In this document: piece by piece, positions 1 to 7,688 of the stretch
Layout of the letters: every line of letters begins with the position of its first letter
How positions within the stretch are numbered: position 1 is the first letter of the stretch
Assembly (NCBI GenBank): GCA_017481065.1
Contig: JAFUPT010000019.1
Span: 1 to 46,183 of the forward strand
DNA length: 46,183 bases
From: Clostridia bacterium
GTDB taxonomy: Bacteria > Bacillota_A > Clostridia > Christensenellales > Aristaeellaceae
Direction: 5' to 3'
Program-made: the position numbers and the translations under genes
The notes under the pieces: model-generated
What the model was told of the DNA's origin: nothing
The model's database searches: none
Seen by the model: the letters and a program-made list of their open reading frames with translations, nothing else

Positions 1-2
1 TG

Positions 3-524
3 CCCCCGGTCAGCATCCTGACCCCCGAGCAGACCAAGTACTACTTCCTGTCCGGCTTCACCGCCAAGCTGGCCGGCACTGAGCGCGGCATCACCGAGCC
101 CACCCCGACCTTCTCTGCTTGCTTCGGCCAGGCCTTCCTCGAGCTGCATCCCACCAAGTACGGCGAGGAGCTCGTCAAGAAGATGGAAGCCAACGGCGCC
201 AAGGCCTATCTGGTAAACACCGGCTGGAACGGCACCGGCAAGCGCATCACCATCAAGGATACCCGCGGCATCATCGACGCCATCCTGAGCGGCGATATCC
301 TGAAGGCTCCCACCAAGAAGATCCCCATGTTCGATCTGGAAGTTCCCACCGAGCTGCCGGGCGTCAACCCCGCCATCCTCGATCCCCGCGACACCTACGC
401 TGATGTCACCGAATGGGAAACCAAGGCCAAGGATCTGGCATCCCGCTTCGTAAAGAACTTCGTCAAGTACACCGGCAACGATGCAGGCAAGGCCCTGGTC
501 GCAGCTGGCCCGAAGGCTGAATAA
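3..524 (+). CDS. pckA: Phosphoenolpyruvate carboxykinase (ATP), C-terminal part
   Basis: The gene enters from the left edge, so only about the last 173 residues are present. They carry stretches typical of the ATP-dependent PEP carboxykinase family: the [11 protein letters not shown] block, [12 protein letters not shown], and [13 protein letters not shown] followed by IKDTR, which contribute to nucleotide and substrate binding. The enzyme interconverts oxaloacetate plus ATP with PEP plus CO2 and ADP in the cytosol. In fermentative anaerobes it often runs towards oxaloacetate, which is an inference here. The end (LVAAGPKAE) matches the usual family C terminus, so the 3' end is intact. A strong terminator lies 16 bases downstream, so it is the last gene of its transcript. 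Confidence 0.95.
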   Translation, partial: PPVSILTPEQTKYYFLSGFTAKLAGTERGITEPTPTFSACFGQAFLELHPTKYGEELVKKMEANGAKAYLVNTGWNGTGKRITIKDTRGIIDAILSGDILKAPTKKIPMFDLEVPTELPGVNPAILDPRDTYADVTEWETKAKDLASRFVKNFVKYTGNDAGKALVAAGPKAE

Positions 525-540
525 GTTCTGTCCATCATGT

Positions 541-570
541 AACCCGGCGGATATTTCCGCCGGGTTTTTC
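541..570 (+). terminator. Intrinsic terminator after pckA
   Basis: Perfect inverted repeat AACCCGGCGG (541-550) and CCGCCGGGTT (557-566) with a 6-base loop, running into TTTTT. Confidence 0.9.
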
Positions 571-624
571 TCATGTTTGCGCGCCGGAAAATACGGCTTT
601 TCTACGCAATTTCTCCTAAAAATA

Positions 625-653
625 TTGCATTTTTCTACGGTTTGGCTTATAAT
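625..653 (+). promoter_or_regulatory. Sigma-A type promoter for the small Cys-rich gene
   Basis: TTGCAT (625-630), a 17-base spacer, and a consensus TATAAT (648-653). It lies 28 bases upstream of the GTG start at 681. Confidence 0.75.
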
Positions 654-680
654 AAATTGGTAGATAGGGGAGGGGTTCAA

Positions 681-851
681 GTGGAAAAGCGCTGCCTACT
701 GGATGATTACAAAATCTGTGATGAATGCGGCGAATGCCAGAAATGCGATCTCGATCCCAACAAAATCTGCGATAATTGCATGAAGTGCGTCAATTCCGGC
801 GCAGATTACACCGCAATCGAAATCGACGAGATTCAGGAAGGCGATGGCTGA
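681..851 (+). CDS. Small eight-cysteine protein, probable metal-binding
   Basis: A 56-residue protein starting at GTG, chosen because AGGGGAGGGG (665-674) sits at ribosome-binding distance and a good promoter lies just upstream. The open frame extends further 5' but without a start signal. Eight cysteines (residues 5, 13, 16, 19, 22, 30, 33, 36) form two runs of C-x2-C, CDECGECQKC and CDNCMKC. Such an array most plausibly binds zinc or an iron-sulfur cluster. The last 20 residues are acidic and lack Cys. I do not know a named family for it and assign no function. It has its own promoter, so it is not simply read through from pckA. Confidence 0.75.
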   Translation: MEKRCLLDDYKICDECGECQKCDLDPNKICDNCMKCVNSGADYTAIEIDEIQEGDG

Positions 852-1037
852 GCCAATCATCCGGAAATCTTACGATTTTTCAGCCGATGCAGCCCAGAGG
901 GAAGGGCTTTTTCGGCTATTTATCGTTCCCTGTATCTATGCGTAAAAGACAGCTTTTGCGAATAGATATGCCGTTTTCCAGCGTATCTGCTTCACAAAAG
1001 CCGAGAAATATTACATCATCTCCGGAGGTTCATATAT
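852..1037. other. Intergenic region with a weak two-level hairpin
   Basis: This 186-base gap holds a nested hairpin: AGCCGA (882-887) pairs with TCGGCT (912-917) around AGCCC/GGGCT, with a T5 run inside the outer stem. It may weakly terminate the small Cys-rich gene. No convincing promoter for the recombinase was found. GGAGG at 1023-1027 is the recombinase ribosome binding site. Confidence 0.4.
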
Positions 1038-2102
1038 ATGTCCACTTATGCCGAAGAACGCGCCAAGGATTTGGTCTTCCTTACCCGCAGCATCCTGCGC
1101 GAACTGCCGCCCGTCTGTTCGGATTTCATCCGCGCCATTGAGCTCACCACCCAGCCCTTGACCCGCTATGCCTATGTATCCGATTTAAAGCTGTTTTTTC
1201 ATTATTTAATCACCGAATCTCCGCGCTTCGGCCATCTAAAACCTTATGAGATTACCGAAGATCACCTCAACAGCATCACCGCCCGGGATATCCGCATGTA
1301 CATGGAATACCTCTCCCTCTACGTCAAAAATGATGTGGAAATCACGAATGCAGAGCGCGGAAAAATGCGAAAGCTCGCAAGTTTACGTTCTTTTTACAAA
1401 TTTCTCTTTAAAAATTCGTTAATTGATGCGGATGTGGCACAGCTGATCGACATGCCCAAGCGCCATGAAAAACCCATCATCCGCCTTGAAATCGATGAAG
1501 TAGCCCGGATGCTGGATCTTGTGGAATCCGGAGAAGCGATGTCTGAACGACAGAAAAACTACAATAAAAACACAAGAATCCGTGACCTGGCAATCCTTAC
1601 CCTATTTCTGGATACAGGCATCCGCGTGAGCGAGCTGGTGGGCATCAATATCAGCGATATCGATTTTTCCATCAATGGTTTTCTGGTAACACGCAAGGGC
1701 GGCAATCAGACGATCCTCTATTTTTCCGACGAAGTTGAAACCGCCCTGAAGGACTACCTGGAAATCCGAAAGGAACTCACAGCGATCCCGGCCGACGAGG
1801 ACGCCCTCTTCCTATCCCTGCAAAATCGCAGAATTTCCGTCCGCGCGGTACAAAATATGGTTAAAAAGTATGCTACGCAGGCTGCTCCGCTGAAAAAACA
1901 TTTAAGTCCGCACAAACTGCGCTCCACCTTCGGTACCAACCTGTACCACGAAACCGGCGATATCTATCTGGTTGCCGATGTGCTGGGACACTCCGATGTA
2001 AATACCACACGCCGCCACTACGCTGCCATGAGCGATGATCGCCGCAGGATGGCTGCACAGAAGATTCGAGCGCGCGATGATCGGAAAAACAGCGATAAAT
2101 AG
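1038..2102 (+). CDS. Tyrosine recombinase/integrase, XerC/XerD-like
   Basis: A 354-residue site-specific tyrosine recombinase. The N-terminal part (about 30-145) is a SAM-like core-binding domain; the catalytic domain follows. Family catalytic residues are visible: Arg196 (DTGIRVSEL), Lys220 (TRKGG), His292 and Arg295 (PHKLRSTF), His318 (LGHSD) and nucleophile Tyr328 (RRHYA). It cuts and rejoins DNA through a 3'-phosphotyrosine. It is somewhat longer than housekeeping XerC/XerD (about 300 residues), partly through an insert near 165-180. GGAGG at 1023 and the spacing support the ATG at 1038. No mobile-element genes, att sites or tRNA lie nearby, so a chromosomal Xer-like role is more likely than a phage or ICE integrase, but this is not proven. 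Confidence 0.88.
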   Translation: MSTYAEERAKDLVFLTRSILRELPPVCSDFIRAIELTTQPLTRYAYVSDLKLFFHYLITESPRFGHLKPYEITEDHLNSITARDIRMYMEYLSLYVKNDVEITNAERGKMRKLASLRSFYKFLFKNSLIDADVAQLIDMPKRHEKPIIRLEIDEVARMLDLVESGEAMSERQKNYNKNTRIRDLAILTLFLDTGIRVSELVGINISDIDFSINGFLVTRKGGNQTILYFSDEVETALKDYLEIRKELTAIPADEDALFLSLQNRRISVRAVQNMVKKYATQAAPLKKHLSPHKLRSTFGTNLYHETGDIYLVADVLGHSDVNTTRRHYAAMSDDRRRMAAQKIRARDDRKNSDK

Positions 2103-2128
2103 ACCGGAGTCTAATCAGACTCCGGTCT
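2101..2128. terminator. Bidirectional terminator between the recombinase and rnhA
   Basis: A perfect 12-bp stem, AGACCGGAGTCT (2101-2112) and AGACTCCGGTCT (2117-2128), with a 4-base loop. It lies between convergent genes and overlaps both stop regions. The T tracts on each side are short. Its core resembles two other terminators in the window (see findings). Confidence 0.75.
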
Positions 2129-2570
2129 ATTTCATATGTCTTTTCTTAATTTCTCCGGTTGCAAGCTCGTCGCAGCGGTTGTTCAGCGGATTATCCGCAT
2201 GTCCCTTTACTTTATGCCAAGCAATTTTATGTATTTTTGCAAATTCCAGCAGTCTTTCCCACAGATCGCGGTTTTCTACCGGCTTCTTATCGCTCTTGAT
2301 CCAGCCGCGCCGCACCCAGTTTCCCAGCCAATTCTGCAAAAAAGCGTTGGTCAGGTAGGCACTGTCGGAGTATACATCCACCTCGCAGGGTTCTTTCAGC
2401 CGGGAGAGCGCCTCGATCGGCGCGAGCAGCTCCATACGGTTGTTGGTGGTGTGGGCTTCGTAGCCCGAAAGCTCCAATTTCTTCTCCTTATAGATCAGAA
2501 TCGCGCCCCAGCCGCCCGGACCCGGGTTGCCGGAGCAGGCTCCATCGGTATAAATCATCACTTTTTTCAC
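2127..2570 (-). CDS. rnhA: Ribonuclease HI
   Basis: 147 residues, the usual size for bacterial RNase HI. It degrades the RNA strand of RNA-DNA hybrids in the cytosol. The four acidic metal ligands of the family are present: Asp9 (YTDGACSGNPGPGGWG), Glu47 (NNRMEL), Asp69 (YSDSAYL) and Asp134 (NRCDELA), with His124 in KVKGHAD. The start is GTG at 2570: GGAGG sits 7 bases upstream, and the GTG overlaps the TGA stop of the lipoprotein gene, indicating translational coupling. An in-frame ATG four codons later is a less likely start. Confidence 0.96.
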   Translation of the reverse strand: MKKVMIYTDGACSGNPGPGGWGAILIYKEKKLELSGYEAHTTNNRMELLAPIEALSRLKEPCEVDVYSDSAYLTNAFLQNWLGNWVRRGWIKSDKKPVENRDLWERLLEFAKIHKIAWHKVKGHADNPLNNRCDELATGEIKKRHMK

Positions 2571-3526
2571 GAATCAGCCTCCATTTCCGCCGCAAATGCC
2601 GCCTTAATTGCCGCCGCATTCGCACGCTGCGCCTCAAAATAGCCCTCCGAACCCTCTCCAGCGCGCCGTGTGGACAGCGTATCGAGCTTGGCAACGGCAT
2701 AGCCGGCCGCTTCCAACGCCTCACAGAAGCGCTGCGGGGCCTGTTTTTCGATGAGCACTACCTTCGCGCTGCTTTCCGAAAGCGCCACCAGGCAGGCTTC
2801 CAGGTCGCTTTCATAGAAGTCTTCCCCGCTCTCACGCTCGATGCAGAGCGCGATTTCAAGTTCAAATTCCTCGGCAACGTAAACGAGCGCCTCGTTGATT
2901 ACTGCAACAGGATTACCGACCAAAGTCTGATCATCCGAATGCACCTCTGTTTTTAAAGACTCCAGTCTGTTTTTTGCCTTTTCCAGGTTCTCAGCATACA
3001 AATCGCCGTACTCAGGATCAATCACAGCAAAATTTGCTGCAATTCTCTCGGCAATTTCGATTGCGCCGTCGATTTTCAGGTAGATATGTGGGTTTTCGCC
3101 GCTCCAATGGGATTCCTCCGCCGTTTCTGCGGGCGAATAACTGCTCAGGTCCATGTTGTAGAGCACGGAAGCAATCGCCGGACCTTCATCCCCAAGGGCG
3201 TAGAGGATGCTTTCGAAGCTCTCAAGCCCCCGTCCGCCTGCGATTACCGCATCAGCGGCGCCAGTGAGCAGCGCGAGATCCCAATCGGAGAGCTGGTAAG
3301 CGCGCAGGCAGCCATCCTGGGGCTGCACAAGGCAATTGACCTGCAAATCCGGCACGCCCTCGCCGATCATCGAAGCAAGCGCGTAGAAGGGATAGAAGGT
3401 TGCATAGACAGAGAGGGCGCTTTTTTCCTCTGTTTGCGGCTTAACAGGCGCTTTTTCACAGCCCGCAAGCATGCCGAGCAGCAAAACCATGCACAATATG
3501 CCCGCAATAGCGCGCAGCTTTCGCAT
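2567..3526 (-). CDS. ZnuA-like solute-binding lipoprotein with degenerate metal site
   Basis: 319 residues. A lipoprotein signal peptide ends at the lipobox LAGC (Cys23), so it should be anchored outside the membrane. The fold signature (VYATFYPFYALASMIG, then an AADAVIAGG segment) places it in the cluster A-I zinc/manganese-binding family. The expected first His ligand segment (H-x-Y-E-P) reads CLRAYQL, and the third ligand region reads VAVINEALVY without His; only the second (ENPHIYL) keeps its His. Metal binding is therefore doubtful. ATG at 3526 follows GGGAGGGA. It shares an operon with rnhA and has no ABC partner nearby. Confidence 0.78.
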   Translation of the reverse strand: MRKLRAIAGILCMVLLLGMLAGCEKAPVKPQTEEKSALSVYATFYPFYALASMIGEGVPDLQVNCLVQPQDGCLRAYQLSDWDLALLTGAADAVIAGGRGLESFESILYALGDEGPAIASVLYNMDLSSYSPAETAEESHWSGENPHIYLKIDGAIEIAERIAANFAVIDPEYGDLYAENLEKAKNRLESLKTEVHSDDQTLVGNPVAVINEALVYVAEEFELEIALCIERESGEDFYESDLEACLVALSESSAKVVLIEKQAPQRFCEALEAAGYAVAKLDTLSTRRAGEGSEGYFEAQRANAAAIKAAFAAEMEADS

Positions 3527-3556
3527 CTTATCCCTCCCATCAGCGGTTTTCGAACC

Positions 3557-3585
3557 ATTATAGCACATCCGATACAATAAAACAA
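3557..3585 (-). promoter_or_regulatory. Promoter for the ZnuA-like gene and rnhA
   Basis: On the minus strand TTGTTT (3580-3585), a 17-base spacer and TATAAT (3557-3562), preceded by TGC (extended -10). It overlaps the base of the spoIID terminator. Confidence 0.8.
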
Positions 3586-3617
3586 TGCCGCAAACTCCGA
3601 AGAATCTGCGGCAATTG
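3579..3617 (-). terminator. Terminator of spoIID
   Basis: Stem of CAATGCCGCA (3583-3592) with TGCGGCAATTG (3607-3617), one bulged base, followed on the minus strand by TTTTATT. It starts immediately after the spoIID stop. Confidence 0.7.
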
Positions 3618-3618
3618 T

Positions 3619-4602
3619 TCACCAGTGCTCCTGCAGCTCCACACCGGTATAGTAGTGCTCGATGATTTCCTCGGCGCTCCTTCCCTCTTCTGCCATGCCG
3701 AACGCGCCCCACTGGGACATGCCTGCGCCGTGGCCGAAGCCGCTGCCGGTGAAAGTAATGCCATTTTCATTGAGGGTAATGCCATCAATCAGCGTGCTCT
3801 TGAGCTTGGATGCGCCAATATGCAGCCGGAAGCTGGGCGCGGAAACCTCTTCGCCATTCACAAGGAAGGTGACAGCGCGGCCGGATTCGCCCTTTTCGCC
3901 GATTTCAAAGCTCTCGATGCCGTCCAGCTTCACACCGACCCCTTCACAGGCCTCCCGGACCTCATCCAGGGTAAATTCAGCCGTCCAGCGCTTCACTTCC
4001 TCGGGCGCCTGCTCCGATTCCGGGGAATCCACCACCTTCAGGTAGCTGGGATCGGTGCTGTATTCCAGCGCCTTGGTGGGCAGCTCAGTCTTACCGCCGG
4101 AATGGGCATGGAACCAGGCCTGAGTGAATTCGCCATTGGCCGCCATAACAATGCCCCGGGTGGCGTTTACGGCTTCGCGGATGCGGTCATTCACAGCATC
4201 GGCATTGTACGCCTGGGCCTCGTGGATATCTGTGGAAATATCCGCGCCCTCATACTGGCTGGTTTTCGTGCTGAGGAACTGCATGGTGAAGGTGCGGGCA
4301 AGGATTGCCTGGGCCTTCAGGGCTTCAACGGGCCAATCATTGCGCATTTCGCCGCCGACCACGCCCATAATGTAGGTCTCGATATCCATTTCCTCGATCG
4401 TTTCCGTTTCGGCATTGTAGACCTTGAGCACGGGTACGCCGTCCCCATTCTTTTCGAGCCGTTCGGGAATCTCCGGCACGCCGCCGCTGGTGGATGCAGG
4501 CTGCTCCTCAGCAGCGTTCATGCACGCGGTGCAGCCGAGAACCAGCGCAGCGCAGCAGAGCAGGAGCAGCATTTTCTTCAAAAAACCGGATTTCAGGTTC
4601 AT
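3619..4602 (-). CDS. spoIID: SpoIID/LytB-domain protein, stage II sporulation protein D
   Basis: 327 residues. An N-terminal hydrophobic signal with a possible lipobox (VLGC) precedes a SpoIID domain. SpoIID is a lytic transglycosylase that trims denuded glycan strands during forespore engulfment, working with SpoIIP and SpoIIM. Signature blocks: GEMRNDWPVEALKAQAILARTF, where the Glu near residue 85 matches the catalytic Glu; HSGGKTE; and GSGFGHGAGMSQWGAFGMAEEG near the C terminus. ATG at 4602 is preferred over an upstream in-frame TTG (4608) because GAGGTGA is six bases before the ATG and abuts the TTG. It could be a SpoIID paralogue such as a cortex or amidase-enhancer protein, but spoIIP in the same window supports a sporulation role. 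Confidence 0.88.
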   Translation of the reverse strand: MNLKSGFLKKMLLLLCCAALVLGCTACMNAAEEQPASTSGGVPEIPERLEKNGDGVPVLKVYNAETETIEEMDIETYIMGVVGGEMRNDWPVEALKAQAILARTFTMQFLSTKTSQYEGADISTDIHEAQAYNADAVNDRIREAVNATRGIVMAANGEFTQAWFHAHSGGKTELPTKALEYSTDPSYLKVVDSPESEQAPEEVKRWTAEFTLDEVREACEGVGVKLDGIESFEIGEKGESGRAVTFLVNGEEVSAPSFRLHIGASKLKSTLIDGITLNENGITFTGSGFGHGAGMSQWGAFGMAEEGRSAEEIIEHYYTGVELQEHW

Positions 4603-4651
4603 ATCCAATCACCTCGTGCTTAGATTGAACCGAAATCCGGGAATTATGCGC

Positions 4652-6034
4652 TTATCTTTCGTTGAAAAGGCCCAGTTCGCCGATGGCCTGCGACACGGTT
4701 TCCACGCCGACAACCTGCATCCCCTCGGGAATTTTGAGGTTCCGGAGGTTCGATTTGGGCAGCAGAACATGGTCAAAGCCCAGGCGCATGCATTCCACGA
4801 TGCGCCGCTCCGCCTGGGGTACGGCGCGGATTTCGCCCGCAAGGCCGACCTCGCCCATCACCGCCCAGTTGCCTTCGGTGGGACGGTTCCGGAAGGAGGA
4901 GGCTACGGCTGCGCAGAGCGCGAGATCCGCGGCGGGCTCTGTGAGGGACATCCCGCCGGCGATATTGATGTATACATCCTTATCGTAGAGCCGCATTCCG
5001 GCGCGCTTTTCAAGCACGGCCAGCAGAAGCGCAAGCCTGCCCTGGTCCACGCCGCTCGCCATGCGCCGGGGATTTCCGAAGACAGTGGTGGAAACCAGCG
5101 CCTGCACATCGGTGAGCAGCGGCCGCGAGCCCTCGATGGCGCACATGATCACCGAACCGCTGGCATTGTGGGCGCGCTCAGAGAGCAGCGCCTCGCTGGC
5201 GTTCTGCACTTCCTTCATGCCCTCGCTGGTCATTTCAAACATGCCAAGCTCATTGACGGAGCCAATGCGGTTCTTCACCGCGCGCAGCAGGCGATACTGG
5301 TGCTGGCGGTCTCCCTCGAAATAGAGAACGGCGTCCACCATGTGCTCCAGCACCCGGGGTCCGGCCAGCGAGCCCTCCTTGGTGACATGGCCCACAAGGA
5401 ACACGCTGCAATTGCCCATCTTTGCAAGGCGCATCAGCCTGGAAGCGCACTCGCGCACCTGGGAAACGCTGCCGGGCGCGGAAGCCATCTCCGGCAGGTA
5501 CATGGTCTGGATGGAGTCCACCACAACGACGCCGGGCCGGAGTTCCTCCATGCGCCGTTCTACGGTATTTAAATCATTCTCGGAGAGCACATAGAAGCCG
5601 GACGCGCTGGCTTCCAGACGGTTTGCGCGCATCTTGATCTGCCGGGCGGATTCTTCGCCCGATACATAGAGCACAGATACGCCAGCCCGGGAAAGATTGG
5701 CGCAGACCTGCGTGAGCAGCGTGGATTTGCCGATGCCCGGATCGCCGCCCACCAGCACGAGGGAACCCTCCACAATGCCGCCTCCGAGCACGCGGTCCAG
5801 CTCGTCAATGCCGCTGGGACAGCGCTCGAGGGCATTATCGGGAATCTGGTCGATGCGCAGGGCCGCGGCGTCGCTGCCGGGCGCACGCTTGAGCTTCTTC
5901 TCGGATACGATGGCTTCCACCTTGGCCTGCTCGGTAAGGGTGTTCCAGTTGCCGCAGTCCGGGCATTTTCCCAGCCAGCGGGGCGTTTCATAGCCGCATT
6001 CGCTGCAGACGTATATCGATTTGGCCTTTGCCAC
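4652..6034 (-). CDS. radA: DNA repair protein RadA/Sms
   Basis: 460 residues, the usual RadA length. Order of parts: a zinc finger (Cys10, Cys13, Cys24, Cys27; CSECG...CPDCG), a RecA-like ATPase with Walker A GDPGIGKST (97-105) and Walker B VVVDSIQTM, the RadA-specific KNRIG motif (254-258; usually KNRFG), then a Lon-type domain. RadA is a hexameric DnaB-like helicase that promotes branch migration in homologous recombination. The GTG start at 6034 is chosen because GGAGG lies eight bases upstream; the frame extends further but lacks an RBS. The next gene downstream on the same strand is spoIID, 49 bases on. Confidence 0.96.
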   Translation of the reverse strand: MAKAKSIYVCSECGYETPRWLGKCPDCGNWNTLTEQAKVEAIVSEKKLKRAPGSDAAALRIDQIPDNALERCPSGIDELDRVLGGGIVEGSLVLVGGDPGIGKSTLLTQVCANLSRAGVSVLYVSGEESARQIKMRANRLEASASGFYVLSENDLNTVERRMEELRPGVVVVDSIQTMYLPEMASAPGSVSQVRECASRLMRLAKMGNCSVFLVGHVTKEGSLAGPRVLEHMVDAVLYFEGDRQHQYRLLRAVKNRIGSVNELGMFEMTSEGMKEVQNASEALLSERAHNASGSVIMCAIEGSRPLLTDVQALVSTTVFGNPRRMASGVDQGRLALLLAVLEKRAGMRLYDKDVYINIAGGMSLTEPAADLALCAAVASSFRNRPTEGNWAVMGEVGLAGEIRAVPQAERRIVECMRLGFDHVLLPKSNLRNLKIPEGMQVVGVETVSQAIGELGLFNER

Positions 6035-6065
6035 AATTTCTTCCTCCAATATTCCAATTGAATTC

Positions 6066-6074
6066 ATTATAACA
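6066..6074 (-). promoter_or_regulatory. Extended -10 promoter for radA
   Basis: TGTTATAAT on the minus strand (TGn plus a consensus TATAAT), 31 bases upstream of the radA GTG. The -35 is poor, as is common for extended -10 promoters. Confidence 0.65.
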
Positions 6075-6088
6075 CACCATCGCAAAAC

Positions 6089-6117
6089 TTGCCATATCAA
6101 AGAATTTCTTTTATAAT
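6089..6117 (+). promoter_or_regulatory. Sigma-A promoter for the phosphoesterase-like gene
   Basis: TTGCCA (6089-6094), a 17-base spacer, and TATAAT (6112-6117), divergent from the radA promoter. An AAGGAG ribosome binding site follows before ATG 6160. Confidence 0.8.
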
Positions 6118-6159
6118 AGAATTGAGTTTATATGAGTTCATTCTTTTAAGGAGATACAG

Positions 6160-7581
6160 ATGCAGGATTCCGAAAAGAAAGAGATCGGAACGATCGACGA
6201 CGAAATCATCCAGCCCGAACCCCGGCGCGGCAGACACGCCAAGGCCGAGGCAGAGCCCGCCCCCGCGCAGGAGGAAGCCATCCCCGAGGATGAGGAGCTT
6301 CTGGGCGACGAGGGCGATATTCCGCTGCGTAAAAAGAAGAAAAAGGCAGACTCCGCCAAGGATAAAAAGCGCAGGAAGCCGAAAAAGGATGGAAAAAAGA
6401 AGAAGCAGGGCAAGGTTCCTCCCCTGTTTTCCGAGAAGAAATTCCGTCGCAAGAAGAGCCTGTTTGAGATCATGAGCGCCTCCGGCGAGGATGGCTTCTT
6501 CAAGCCCATTTATATCTTCGGCCGCGAAATCCGCTTCTGGCCCCTGTTTTTGCTGGCCGCGCTGATTGTGCTGGTCGGTATGGTGGTGCTGAGCAACAGC
6601 AATGTGAGCGTGGTGAATGACCAGGTAACGGTTGTGGGCCTGCCCGATGACCTGGAAAATTACAATGTACTTGTAATTTCCGACCTGAACGGCAAGCGCT
6701 TCGGCGACGAACAGAGCTCCCTGCTGCGCACACTGGATGGCGTGGATTACGATATCATCCTCTGCGTGGGCGATATGGTGGGCGAAGATGGCGACGCGGA
6801 GCCCTTCTACGAATTCCTGGACGGCATCAGCGACCCGGAGGACGTTTACTTTATCTGCGGCGATTCTGATCCCGGCCCCTACCTCTCCTCCCCCCGGCAG
6901 ATCGAGGGAACGCTGGAGCAGATCGTGCTGGAGGACTGGATTCTCGGCGCGATTGAGCGCGGTGCAAACTATGTGGACGCGCCCATCAGCCTGGATGTTG
7001 GCGAGAGCCGCATCTGGCTGACCCCCACTTCCTACCTGAACCTGGATGCTGCGGCATACCAGGAGGAATGGAAGGACCAGATGCGCCAGGAGGAGGACGG
7101 CGTGATTTCCGGCGTGGCTTCGGATTACAACACCCTGCCCTTCACCAGCCACCGCTACGCACTGGCGCAGGAATTCTATGCCGCGGTAAAGGCCATGAAT
7201 TCCTCGGACTTCATCATCGGCATGTCCCACATCGTGCCCAGCGACGCCTATATTGAATCCGCAGCCACCCACGACGGCGATGCGAACTTCATGCCGGAGC
7301 CGGAGCTGATCGTTGCCGGCCATTACTGCGGCGGCGTATGGCAGCTGCCGGTGGCGGGCGCGGTATATGTGCCCAACCGCATGCTGCCGCGAAACGGCTG
7401 GTTCCCGGCGCAGGAGGATGTGAGCGGCCTTTCCAAGATCAGCGAAAGCCAGGTCTACATCAGCGGCGGCCTGCACACTACGGAGGCCATCCCGGTGCTT
7501 CCCTTCCGCCTGTTCAACGATCCGGAAGTCGGCCTGCTCACCTTCACAGCCAAGCTGCCGGAGAGCATGCTGGAATCCTGA
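6160..7581 (+). CDS. Membrane-anchored metallophosphoesterase-fold protein, degenerate active site
   Basis: 473 residues in three parts. Residues 1-100 are a charged cytoplasmic region with a Lys/Arg-rich stretch (57-83). Residues about 127-144 form one membrane helix. Residues 165-470 form an extracytoplasmic domain with the order of calcineurin-like phosphoesterase motifs. The ligands are eroded: DxH is DLN (175-177), GDxxD is GDMVG (204-208), GNH is GDS (234-236), His357 remains, and GHxH is GHYC (387-390). Ordinary two-metal hydrolysis is unlikely, so it may be a pseudoenzyme or use an altered metal site. It has its own promoter and terminator just before the germination operon. The true role is unknown. 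Confidence 0.7.
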   Translation: MQDSEKKEIGTIDDEIIQPEPRRGRHAKAEAEPAPAQEEAIPEDEELLGDEGDIPLRKKKKKADSAKDKKRRKPKKDGKKKKQGKVPPLFSEKKFRRKKSLFEIMSASGEDGFFKPIYIFGREIRFWPLFLLAALIVLVGMVVLSNSNVSVVNDQVTVVGLPDDLENYNVLVISDLNGKRFGDEQSSLLRTLDGVDYDIILCVGDMVGEDGDAEPFYEFLDGISDPEDVYFICGDSDPGPYLSSPRQIEGTLEQIVLEDWILGAIERGANYVDAPISLDVGESRIWLTPTSYLNLDAAAYQEEWKDQMRQEEDGVISGVASDYNTLPFTSHRYALAQEFYAAVKAMNSSDFIIGMSHIVPSDAYIESAATHDGDANFMPEPELIVAGHYCGGVWQLPVAGAVYVPNRMLPRNGWFPAQEDVSGLSKISESQVYISGGLHTTEAIPVLPFRLFNDPEVGLLTFTAKLPESMLES

Positions 7582-7602
7582 GCAATTTTATAAATACCTT
7601 TC

Positions 7603-7633
7603 GAAGTCCCTGCAAGCAGCAGGGACTTCTTTT
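7603..7633 (+). terminator. Terminator after the phosphoesterase-like gene
   Basis: Perfect 11-bp stem GAAGTCCCTGC (7603-7613) and GCAGGGACTTC (7619-7629) with a 5-base loop, followed by TTTT. Confidence 0.88.
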
Positions 7634-7662
7634 GCATAAATTCGCCATTTTCCGCCATACTG
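7633..7662 (+). promoter_or_regulatory. Probable sigma-G (forespore) promoter for the ger operon
   Basis: TGCATA (7633-7638), a 17-base spacer and CATACTG (7656-7662). The sigma-G consensus known from Bacillus is close to TGAATA, 17-18 bases, CATACTA. It lies directly after a terminator and about 20 bases before the AGGAGGTGA of the first germination gene, and no sigma-A hexamers fit this gap. Forespore expression of ger operons is established for Bacillus. Confidence 0.65.
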
Positions 7663-7688
7663 AAATGGAATTTCAGGAGGTGAAGCCC

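Noticed and set aside
1038..2102. The tyrosine recombinase as a sign of a prophage or integrative element
   Set aside because: No att repeats, tRNA, phage or conjugation genes are visible around it.
7338..7688. Earlier start for the GerA gene
   Set aside because: It would run through the phosphoesterase-like gene, a terminator and a promoter; AGGAGGTGA fits GTG 7689.
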